Assembly: GCA_045805265.1 (NCBI GenBank)
Contig: JBJMLO010000029.1
Span: forward strand, 1 to 34,007
From: JBJMLO01 sp045805265
GTDB taxonomy: Bacteria > Actinomycetota > UBA4738 > JACQTL01
Direction of reading: 5' to 3'
Length of the DNA: 34,007 nucleotides
Shown here: piece by piece, positions 26,101 to 34,007 of the stretch
How positions within the stretch are numbered: the first letter of the stretch is position 1
Layout: each line of letters begins with the position of its first letter
Position numbers and translations under genes: made by a program
The notes under the pieces: generated by a model
What the model was told of the DNA's origin: nothing
Database searches by the model: none
The model's input: only the letters and a program-made list of their open reading frames with translations

Positions 26101-27045
26101 CTCACCATGCGGACGTTCCACACGGGCGGCGTCGCCGGCGAGGACATCACGCACGGCCTCCCCCGGGTGGTCGAGCTGTTCGAGGCCCGTCGCCCGAAGG
26201 GCGAGGCGCAGATCACCGAGCTCCCCGGCACGGTGAAGCTCGAGGACGACGAGGAGAAGAAGGTCCGCCGCATCACCGTGACCTCCGACGACGGCGAGGA
26301 GGTGCAGTACCCGGTCTCCTACCGCCAGCGCCTCGCCGTCTCCAACGGCGACGTGGTGGACGTGGGCCAGCAGCTCACCGAGGGGTCGGTGAACCCGCAC
26401 GAGAAGCTCCGGGTGGAGGGCGTCCAGGCCCTGCAGCTCTTCCAGGTGGAGGAGGTGCAGCAGGTGTACCGGTCGCAGGGCGTGACCATCCACGACAAGC
26501 ACATCGAGCTGATCGTCCGGCAGATGCTCCGGAAGGTGAACATCATCGAGCCGGGCGACACCGAGTTCCTCCCCGGCGAACTGGTCGAGCGCAAGCGGTT
26601 CGAGGAGGCCAACGCGACGGCGGTCGAGGCCGGCGGCGAGCCCGCCTCGGCCCGGCCGATCCTCATGGGGATCACCAAGGCCGCGCTGGCCACGGACTCC
26701 TGGCTGTCGGCGGCCTCCTTCCAGGAGACCACGCGGGTGCTGACCGACGCCGCCATCTCGGCGAAGTCGGACCCGCTGCTCGGGCTGAAGGAGAACGTGA
26801 TCATCGGCAAGCTCATCCCCGCGGGGACGGGCATGAGCCGGTACCGGAACCTCCTGGTGAAGATCGCGCCGGACGCGATCCCCGAGTACTGGCTGGCTCG
26901 CCAGCGCGAGCAGGCCGAGGAGCGCGGCGAGGCCGAGTACGGGTTCGGCGGCGACGGCGAGGCCGGGGCACCGGTCGGCCGCATGACCCGAGAGGAAGCC
27001 GAGCGGGCCCTCGGTGGCCTGCTGCCGACGACCTCGGACGAGTAG
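23104..27045 (+). CDS. rpoC: DNA-directed RNA polymerase subunit beta'
   Basis: The product is 1313 residues from GTG 23104, with GGGAGGCGAGGAG just upstream. The N-terminal zinc site uses C60, C62, C75 and C78. Residues ~147-230 are a charged coiled coil (EIEKEIEDEQ..., RELEDRLRELEAEGAKG) that matches the insertion characteristic of actinobacterial beta'. The catalytic Mg motif NADFDGDQM places Asp at 535, 537 and 539. The second zinc site has C882, C958, C965 and C968. Downstream of the trigger-loop region the protein runs to a normal C-terminus with a Glu/Gly-rich tail. Because the preceding gene is on the other strand, it must be transcribed either by read-through from rpoB across ~985 bp or from a local promoter; only a poor candidate (TTGAAC, 23059-23064) is visible. 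Confidence 0.98.
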   Translation: MLDVNYFDELRIGLATADQIRAWSNGEVKKPETINYRTLKPEKDGLFCERIFGPTRDWECHCGKYKRVRFKGIICERCGVEITRAKVRRERMGHIELAAPVTHIWYFKGVPSRLGYLLDIAPKDLERIIYFAAYVVTRVDADRRHRDLPEIEKEIEDEQREIDGRRDEEISDRLRELEDRLRELEAEGAKGAQLTAARREAQKEIERITEGAKRETEHLDQVLDAFKGLAIKQLVADDAVYRTLRERFGEYFEGGMGAEAIKRLLLDLDLEAEAEFLREQIKTAKGTRRQKAIKRLKVASNFLGTKNTPQGMVLDAVPVIPPDLRPMVQLDGGRFATSDLNDLYRRVINRNNRLKRLLDLQAPEIIVNNEKRMLQEAVDALFDNGRRGRPVTGPGNRPLKSLSDMLKGKQGRFRQNLLGKRVDYSGRSVIVVGPELKLHQCGLPKQMALELFKPFVMKRLVDQNLAQNIKSAKRMVERARPQVWDVLEEVIGEHPVMLNRAPTLHRLGIQAFEPVLVEGKAIQIHPLVCTAFNADFDGDQMAVHVPLSAEAQAEARVLMLSANNILSPAHGRPIAVPTQDMVLGMYYLTMSRPRPKKDETIRRFANAAEALLAEDAGSIHLQDVIKVRLPGKKIPDDMLPEGWADAETDGRTPLVETTAGRVIFNEAFPPEFPYVNRHILKGDVGALVDECVRNYDRARVQQILDDLKRLGFHYATRAGVTLGVEDVTTPPEKAKILDEHEKRALKVEQQFRKGIITDDERRQELIQIWTDATDRVKEAMEANFSPTNPIYMMANSGARGNIMQIRQIAGMRGLVANPKGEIIPRPIKANFREGLSVLEYFISTHGARKGLADTALRTADSGYLTRRLVDVAQEVIIREEDCGTERGIPVRVNTITPKGDRVRSAHLDTSLFSRTLAEDVVVDKKKVASRGDVLDDEQVETVVASGVERVRVRTVLTCEALYGVCRLCYGRSLASGLVVDIGESVGIIAAQSIGEPGTQLTMRTFHTGGVAGEDITHGLPRVVELFEARRPKGEAQITELPGTVKLEDDEEKKVRRITVTSDDGEEVQYPVSYRQRLAVSNGDVVDVGQQLTEGSVNPHEKLRVEGVQALQLFQVEEVQQVYRSQGVTIHDKHIELIVRQMLRKVNIIEPGDTEFLPGELVERKRFEEANATAVEAGGEPASARPILMGITKAALATDSWLSAASFQETTRVLTDAAISAKSDPLLGLKENVIIGKLIPAGTGMSRYRNLLVKIAPDAIPEYWLARQREQAEERGEAEYGFGGDGEAGAPVGRMTREEAERALGGLLPTTSDE

Positions 27046-27063
27046 CAGGGCCAAGGCGGCGAG

Positions 27064-27090
27064 GGGCGGGCCTTCGGGCCCGCCCTTCGT
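27064..27090 (+). terminator. Terminator after rpoC
   Basis: GGGCGGGCC (27064-27072) pairs perfectly with GGCCCGCCC (27077-27085) around a stable TTCG tetraloop, followed by TTCGT. It lies 18 nt after the rpoC stop and also just beyond the end of the convergent gene. Confidence 0.8.
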
Positions 27091-27894
27091 CTATCCGGTC
27101 GCGGCAGCGATTCGCACCAGCTCCGCGTGGACGGCCGGCGGACCGGCCAGGATGTCGCCGGACAGGTAGTCGGGCCCTCCCGCCCAGTCGGTGACCCTCC
27201 CACCGGCCTCCTCGACCAGCAGCCCCCCGGCCGCCACGTCCCACGTCGAGAGACCCAGCTCGAAGAACCCGTCGAACACTCCCCCCGCCGTCCAGGCCAG
27301 GTCGAGCGACGCCGCGCCCGGGCGGCGGAGGTCCTCGAAGCGATCGAGGGCCGCCCCGAACATCGCCAGGTATCGGCGGAGGACGTCCTTGCGGCGGAAG
27401 GGAAACCCGGTGGCCACCACCGCCTGCCCCGGATCGCGCTCGGAGACGCGCAGTGGCCGGGCGACGCCGTCCGTGCTCCTCGACTCGGCGCCCCGGCCCC
27501 GGGCGCCGAGCCACGTCTCCCGAAGGAACGGCGCGTGCACCGCACCGACAACGGGACGCCCTTCCTCGACGAGCGCCACCGAAACCCCCACCACCGGGAA
27601 GCCGTGGATGAAGTTCGTGGTCCCGTCGAGGGGGTCGACCACCCAGTACCGGTCTCCTCGCCGGCCGCCCTCCTCCTCTCCGACGACGGTGATCCCGGTC
27701 TCCGACCGGAGGAGGTCCGTGACGGCCCGCTCACTCGCCCGGTCGGTTTCCGTCACGTAGTCGCCGCCCCCGCTCTTGTGCTGGGGGTCGGCCAGTGCCT
27801 CCGGGCGGAGCGCGGCCCGCGCCACCACCGCTCCACCGGCCAATGCCGCCGCCGCCGCGATCTCGGCGAGCCCCTCGAGCCCTTCCCGCGCCAT
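27091..27894 (-). CDS. Inositol monophosphatase family phosphatase
   Basis: The product is 267 residues. ATG 27894 is preferred over the upstream GTG at 27915 because a TACCGT -10 box ends exactly 6 nt before it, indicating a leaderless mRNA, and because this length is normal for the family. The Mg-dependent phosphatase motifs are complete: DYVTETD (45-51), GEEE (72-75), WVVDPLDGTTNF (84-95), and STWDVAAGGLLVEEAGG (216-232). The family removes phosphate from inositol phosphates, histidinol phosphate, fructose-1,6-bisphosphate or PAP; the substrate cannot be decided from sequence. PAP removal would fit the nearby sulfotransferase, which releases PAP, but this is only suggestive. In Actinomycetota, inositol for phosphatidylinositol and mycothiol is an equally good explanation. 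Confidence 0.9.
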   Translation of the reverse strand: MAREGLEGLAEIAAAAALAGGAVVARAALRPEALADPQHKSGGGDYVTETDRASERAVTDLLRSETGITVVGEEEGGRRGDRYWVVDPLDGTTNFIHGFPVVGVSVALVEEGRPVVGAVHAPFLRETWLGARGRGAESRSTDGVARPLRVSERDPGQAVVATGFPFRRKDVLRRYLAMFGAALDRFEDLRRPGAASLDLAWTAGGVFDGFFELGLSTWDVAAGGLLVEEAGGRVTDWAGGPDYLSGDILAGPPAVHAELVRIAAATG

Positions 27895-27900
27895 CGGGCG

Positions 27901-27906
27901 ACGGTA
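27901..27906 (-). promoter_or_regulatory. Leaderless-type -10 box for the phosphatase
   Basis: TACCGT on the minus strand lies 6 nt before the ATG at 27894, with no Shine-Dalgarno between. It supports the chosen start. Confidence 0.5.
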
Positions 27907-27919
27907 GCAGAGCACCGGG

Positions 27920-27934
27920 CCGGACCCGGTCCGG
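27920..27934. promoter_or_regulatory. Inverted repeat in the divergent promoter region
   Basis: CCGGACC-C-GGTCCGG is a perfect 7-bp inverted repeat with one central base, located just upstream of the phosphatase -10 box, near where a -35 would be. A TGCCGGTTGGCA inverted repeat lies nearby at 27962-27973. Either could be an operator; no regulator is identified. Confidence 0.3.
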
Positions 27935-28133
27935 GCGGATTTCGGTGGCTTGGGGCCATTATGCCGGTTGGCAAAGTAGCGGTGGGTTTGGCATCATCTC
28001 GGGCCGCAGTCGCTCGCACCCAGCAGGGGAAAGGGGGTTCCGCACTGGTCATCCCATGGCCGCCGGCCGGCCTGCTCGCTCAGCCCGCGGCGCGGCCGTG
28101 ACAGCACCTCGATCTGTAGAAAGGAAGGATCGG

Positions 28134-30197
28134 ATGACAAAGACTCGCGTGATGGTGCGACTGGGCCTTCTTCTGGCCCTGGGCGGCGCCATCCTCGTAG
28201 CGGCGCCGGTGTCGCAGGCGGTCGCCAGCGGCCGCCAGATCCCGCTCTCCGGAACGGGATCGCCAACCACCGGGGCGTTCACGCCGTCGGATCAGACCAG
28301 CCCCGGCGACAACGAGTTCCCTGGCCAGTCGGACTCCGACGCGGGGCCGGACGCGTACAGCGGCAACATCGTCGACCGGAGCCTCTCCAACGGCCCCGGC
28401 CAGGGCGTCCCGGTGACCAGCGGACCCAGGGCCAAGTCGAAGCCCGCGTTCGTCAGCGGGTTCGAGGGCCTGAACTTCTACCAGCAGCGCTACGCCCGCG
28501 GCGGAAACCAGTTCTCCGTCGAGCCGCCGGACCAGGCGCTGTGCGTCGGCAACGGGTACGAGCTCGAGGCAGTCAATGACGTCCTCAACGTCTACGACGC
28601 GTCCGGGAACTCGGCCCTTCCGGACAACACCGCCACGAACATCGTCGGCGGCTTCCCCCGGAACGTGAACCACGCGGTGGACCTGAACTCGTTCTACGGC
28701 TACCCGCCGGCGATCAACCGCTCGACGGGCATCCGGGGGCAGTTCGTGACCGACCCGACGTGCCTGTACGACGCCGCGACGCAGCGGTTCTTCGTCGTGG
28801 TCCTGACCCTCGAGGTTGTGCCGACGACGGGGGCGTTCACGCACGTGAACCACCTCGACATCGCGGTGAGCCAGACGGCGAACCCGACGGGCAGCTGGAA
28901 CATCTACCGCACCGACGTCACCAACGACGGGACCAACGCGGGCGGCACCAACCCCTGCCCGTGCCTCGGTGACTACCCGCACATCGGCGCGGACGCCAAC
29001 GGGTTCTACGTCACGACCAACTCCTACCCGTGGGCGACGAACGGCTTCGACGGGGCCCAGATCTACGCATTCTCGAAGGGGCAGCTAGCCGCGGGGGCTG
29101 CCAGCGTGAACATGCAGCACATCGACACGTTCGGAGCGGTGAACGAGCCCAGTCAGGCCGGTGCCACCCAGCCCGGGTTCACCGTGTGGCCGGCCCAGTC
29201 GCCGGGCACGGGTTCGTTCGACCTGAGCAACGGCGGCACCGAGTACTTCCTGAGCTCGAACGCGGCCGACGAGGCGACGCGCCCCGTCTCCGGGACCGGC
29301 GGAACCGGGACCTCGGACCAGCTGGTCGCCTGGACGCTGAGCAACACGTCCTCGCTGGAAACGGCTCCGGCAGTGACCCTGTCGAACCGGGTGCTGGACG
29401 TGAACCAGTACGCGGTTCCTCCGAAGCAGCAGCAGCCGGGCTCGGGGACGGCCCCGGGGACGGACGTGCCCCAGGGCCACTGCATCAACGACACGAGCAC
29501 GGTGCTGTTCAATGGCCAGACGGGCTGCTGGCGGCTGCTGTTCGGGGCCGAGCCGGCCCACAACGAAGTGATCTCGCGGCCGGACTCCAACGACACCCGC
29601 ATGCAGCAGGTGATGTACGCCAACGGCAGGCTGTGGGGGTCGCTCGACACGGCTCTCGACCCCGACGGGACGGGGAATCGCGCCGGTATCGCCTGGTACA
29701 TCGTGAACCCGCACGTCGGGAGCCTCGTCCGCCGGGGATACCTGGGCGCGGCGGGGCACGACTTCACCTACCCGGCGATCGGCGTGACGGCCAGCGGCCG
29801 CGGCGTCATTGCGTTCACCGACACCGGCAATGCCACCTACCCGAGCGCCGCCTATGCGCCGATCGATGCTGTCTCGGGCGTCGGGGCGTGGGCGGACGTC
29901 ACCGGCGGGGCCGGGCAGGCCGACGACGACGGGTTCACCAGCTACAAGTCGCAGGTGGGCAACCCGCCCCGCACCCGGTGGGGCGACTACGGTGCCGCCG
30001 CGGTGGACGGCAACTCGATCTGGATCGCCAGCGAGTACATCGCCCACGCCTGCGACTACACCACGTGGGGTGGCCCGTTCTTCGCGGGCGGAACCGGCGA
30101 CAACCTGCTGGGGACGTGCGCGGGAGCGAGCCACGGGCCGGGCACCCGCGCGGCGCTCGGCAACTGGTCGACTCGGATCAGCAAGCTGACGCCCTGA
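28134..30197 (+). CDS. Secreted protein of unknown function
   Basis: The product is 687 residues. ATG 28134 is chosen for its AAAGGAAGGA site and because a signal peptide begins right there (MTKTRVMVRLGLLLALGGAI..., cleavage near QAVAS-G). The open frame extends upstream without protein character. The mature chain is Asn/Gly/Thr-rich with regular beta-strand and loop spacing, and two similar blocks, GDYPHIGADANGFYVTT (near 279-295) and RWGDYGAAAVDGNSIWIAS (near 615-633), look like blades of a beta-propeller. Several Cys (for example PCPCLGD) suggest disulfides. No catalytic motif or anchor is recognised. It is transcribed from its own upstream region between rpoC and the rpsL operon. Identity is unknown beyond secretion. 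Confidence 0.8.
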   Translation: MTKTRVMVRLGLLLALGGAILVAAPVSQAVASGRQIPLSGTGSPTTGAFTPSDQTSPGDNEFPGQSDSDAGPDAYSGNIVDRSLSNGPGQGVPVTSGPRAKSKPAFVSGFEGLNFYQQRYARGGNQFSVEPPDQALCVGNGYELEAVNDVLNVYDASGNSALPDNTATNIVGGFPRNVNHAVDLNSFYGYPPAINRSTGIRGQFVTDPTCLYDAATQRFFVVVLTLEVVPTTGAFTHVNHLDIAVSQTANPTGSWNIYRTDVTNDGTNAGGTNPCPCLGDYPHIGADANGFYVTTNSYPWATNGFDGAQIYAFSKGQLAAGAASVNMQHIDTFGAVNEPSQAGATQPGFTVWPAQSPGTGSFDLSNGGTEYFLSSNAADEATRPVSGTGGTGTSDQLVAWTLSNTSSLETAPAVTLSNRVLDVNQYAVPPKQQQPGSGTAPGTDVPQGHCINDTSTVLFNGQTGCWRLLFGAEPAHNEVISRPDSNDTRMQQVMYANGRLWGSLDTALDPDGTGNRAGIAWYIVNPHVGSLVRRGYLGAAGHDFTYPAIGVTASGRGVIAFTDTGNATYPSAAYAPIDAVSGVGAWADVTGGAGQADDDGFTSYKSQVGNPPRTRWGDYGAAAVDGNSIWIASEYIAHACDYTTWGGPFFAGGTGDNLLGTCAGASHGPGTRAALGNWSTRISKLTP

Positions 30198-30214
30198 CGC
30201 AACTCCTCCGTATC

Positions 30215-30248
30215 CCGGTGGGGGCGGCCTCCAGGCCGTCCCCACCGG
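30215..30248 (+). terminator. Long hairpin after the secreted-protein gene
   Basis: A 16-bp stem with one G-U pair (30215-30230 and 30233-30248) begins 18 nt after the stop. It lacks a T-tract but is very stable, and it insulates the rpsL promoter downstream. Confidence 0.7.
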
Positions 30249-30325
30249 AGCGGGGGGCCGTCCCGATCGACGACGGGCGGCGGATTGGCGGACGGGGGAC
30301 CGCAGCCCGGCGAGACTCGGGCAAA

Positions 30326-30355
30326 TTGACACTTCCAGTGCCTGGCGAGTACCTT
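30326..30355 (+). promoter_or_regulatory. Promoter of the rpsL-rpsG-fusA-tuf operon
   Basis: A perfect TTGACA (30326-30331) is separated by 18 nt from TACCTT (30350-30355). Transcription should start near 30362, giving a ~165-nt leader before rpsL. Confidence 0.8.
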
Positions 30356-30374
30356 TGTGTGTCGCGGCTGCACC

Positions 30375-30461
30375 ATGGCTGCGGTTCGTTCGTCCAATCC
30401 AAGGGGGGACCCGAGAAGGGATCGCGGCATCCGGGCAGAACCCTGGGCCGGACCTTCTTGA
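30375..30461 (+). CDS. Possible 28-codon leader ORF before rpsL
   Basis: ATG 30375 lies ~13 nt after the predicted transcription start, and the frame ends at TGA 30459-30461, inside the loop of the terminator hairpin at 30447-30476. The peptide is Arg-rich (7 of 28 residues). No Shine-Dalgarno is visible, but initiation on very short leaders seems common in this genome. A ribosome reaching the stop would cover the left arm of the hairpin and could prevent termination. It may also be a chance frame. Confidence 0.35.
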   Translation: MAAVRSSNPRGDPRRDRGIRAEPWAGPS

Positions 30462-30476
30462 TAGGTCCGGCTTTTT
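30447..30476 (+). terminator. Intrinsic terminator inside the rpsL leader (attenuator)
   Basis: GCCGGACC (30447-30454) and GGTCCGGC (30464-30471) form a perfect 8-bp stem with a 9-nt loop followed by TTTTT. This is the most canonical terminator in the window and lies between the operon promoter and rpsL, so it should attenuate the operon rather than end the gene upstream. Confidence 0.85.
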
Positions 30477-30526
30477 GCGGCCCCCCCTCAGCAGAGCAAG
30501 AACGAGAGACGCGTGACGAGAGAGCC

Positions 30527-30901
30527 ATGCCTACGATTCAGCAGTTGGTCAGGAACGGGCGCGAGCGCCCGCGGAGCAAGACGAAGAGCCCCGCTCTTCG
30601 CCGGTCTCCGCAGCGCCGAGGCGTCTGCACGCGCGTCTACACGACCACGCCGAAGAAGCCGAACTCGGCCCTTCGGAAGGTCGCCCGCGTCCGCCTGACG
30701 ACGGGCATCGAGGTCACGGCCTACATCCCCGGGATCGGCCACAACCTCCAGGAGCACTCCATCGTGCTCGTGCGGGGGGGGCGGGTGAAGGACCTCCCGG
30801 GCGTCCGCTACAAGATCGTCCGCGCCGCGCTCGACACCGCCGGGGTCCGGGACCGCCGCAAGGCCCGCTCCAAGTACGGCGCGAAGAAGATCGCGTCGTA
30901 G
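30527..30901 (+). CDS. rpsL: 30S ribosomal protein S12
   Basis: The product is 124 residues, the usual length. S12 lies at the decoding centre and controls accuracy of tRNA selection. The conserved loop TTPKKPNSALRK carries Lys43 and the second loop GGRVKDLPGVRY carries Lys88, the two positions where substitutions give streptomycin resistance; both are wild type. The ATG at 30527 has only a weak purine-rich GAGAGAG site upstream, which is surprising for a highly expressed gene. It is the first full gene after the attenuated leader. Confidence 0.98.
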   Translation: MPTIQQLVRNGRERPRSKTKSPALRRSPQRRGVCTRVYTTTPKKPNSALRKVARVRLTTGIEVTAYIPGIGHNLQEHSIVLVRGGRVKDLPGVRYKIVRAALDTAGVRDRRKARSKYGAKKIAS

Positions 30902-30914
30902 GGGGACTGGCCAA

Positions 30915-31385
30915 ATGCCTCGGAAGGGACCAGCGGTCAAGCGTGAGATCGAGCCGGATCCGGTCTACCAGAACCCGCTCGTGACCCAGCTGATCAACAA
31001 GATCCTGCTGCACGGCAAGAAGAGCACCGCGGAGCGGATCGTCTACAAGGCGCTCGAGCAGATCAGCGAGCGCACGGCGAACGACCCGGTCATCACGCTC
31101 AAGAAGGCAGTGGAGAACGCCCGGCCGCTGCTCGAGGTCCGCTCGCGGCGGGTCGGCGGGGCGACGTACCAGGTGCCGGTGGAGGTCCGCCCTCAGCGCG
31201 GCACGACGCTCGCGCTGCGGTGGCTGGTGAACTTCACCCGCCAGCGCCGCGAGCACACGATGAGCGAGCGGCTGGTGGGCGAGATCATGGACGCCTCCGT
31301 CGGCCAGGGGTCGTCGGTGAAGCGCCGCGAGGATCTCCACAAGATGGCCGAGGCGAACAAGGCGTTCGCCCATTACCGATGGTGA
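30915..31385 (+). CDS. rpsG: 30S ribosomal protein S7
   Basis: The product is 156 residues, normal for the family. S7 nucleates assembly of the 30S head by binding the 3' major domain of 16S rRNA and contacts the E-site tRNA. The N-terminus MPRKGPAVKREIEPDPVYQNPLV and the segments NARPLLEVRSRRVGG and YQVPVEVRP are family-typical. It starts 13 nt after the rpsL stop, with GGGGGA as ribosome binding site. In E. coli, S7 represses its own operon by binding the rpsL-rpsG junction; here that gap is too short for such a structure, whereas the gap after rpsG is highly structured. Confidence 0.98.
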   Translation: MPRKGPAVKREIEPDPVYQNPLVTQLINKILLHGKKSTAERIVYKALEQISERTANDPVITLKKAVENARPLLEVRSRRVGGATYQVPVEVRPQRGTTLALRWLVNFTRQRREHTMSERLVGEIMDASVGQGSSVKRREDLHKMAEANKAFAHYRW

Positions 31386-31388
31386 GCG

Positions 31389-31449
31389 TCGAAGGAAGCT
31401 TCGAGGCCGGGCTCTCGCGGGGGCCCGGTACTTGTGAAGGGGATCGCTG

Positions 31450-31461
<12 letters not shown>
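31389..31461 (+). promoter_or_regulatory. Three hairpins in the rpsG-fusA gap
   Basis: TCGAAG/CTTCGA with a GAAG loop (31389-31404), CCGGGC/GCCCGG (31407-31428), and a perfect 9-bp GGGGATCGC/GCGATCCCC (31439-31447 and 31453-31461) follow one another. The third has a 5-nt loop containing the first fusA ATG (31450) and hides the AAGGGG ribosome binding site. None has a T-tract, so translational control is more likely than termination. Confidence 0.6.
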
Positions 31462-33639
<2,178 letters not shown>

Positions 33640-33647
33640 GAGACCAG

Positions 33648-34007
<360 letters not shown>

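Noticed and set aside
23101..27054. 1317-codon minus-strand open frame opposite rpoC
   Set aside because: It is the codon-phase shadow of rpoC (Leu/Val/Asp/His-rich, no domains); similar long shadows lie opposite rpoB, fusA and the membrane-protein genes.

Overview
The window is high-G+C chromosomal DNA from a member of the Actinomycetota. The best evidence is RpoC, which carries the lineage-type coiled-coil insertion after its N-terminal zinc site (about residues 147-230). High G+C, GTG/TTG starts on core genes, and several starts 6-7 nt downstream of a TAnnnT -10 box (probable leaderless mRNAs) agree. I cannot assign a class. No mobile elements, CRISPR arrays, rRNA or tRNA genes were seen.

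The backbone is the ancestral order rplJ-rplL / rpoB / rpoC / rpsL-rpsG-fusA-tuf, all on the + strand (9057-34007; tuf is cut by the window end). It is broken in three places. (1) Between rplL and rpoB (10349-18451) lie a UDP-glucuronate decarboxylase, an XRE regulator, a DUF4012 protein, a YfhO-like membrane protein and a second polytopic membrane protein, which looks like a cell-surface glycan module. (2) Between rpoB and rpoC lies an opposite-strand PAPS-dependent sulfotransferase (22163-23065). (3) Between rpoC and rpsL lie an opposite-strand inositol-monophosphatase-family enzyme and a 687-residue secreted protein of unknown function.

Left of rplJ (1-8566) is a block of exported proteins: a 5'-truncated Cna-B/SpaA-like repeat protein, a small secreted protein, a 1252-residue secreted protein with three nearly identical 99-residue repeats and a C-terminal TIGFWKN-type domain, and an Ig-repeat protein ending in an HEYGH metallopeptidase-like domain. 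rplK/rplA are not immediately upstream of rplJ.

Regulation is unusually legible. rplJ is preceded by a recognisable ribosomal protein L10 leader and a terminator-like hairpin. rpoB has a near-consensus promoter (TTGACT-17-TATACT). The rpsL-rpsG-fusA-tuf operon has a strong promoter followed, before rpsL, by a canonical intrinsic terminator whose loop holds the stop codon of a 28-codon upstream ORF, suggesting translation-coupled attenuation. The rpsG-fusA gap contains three hairpins, the last with the upstream fusA ATG in its loop. Ribosomal protein L10 has a roughly 105-residue acidic C-terminal extension with four 8-residue repeats.
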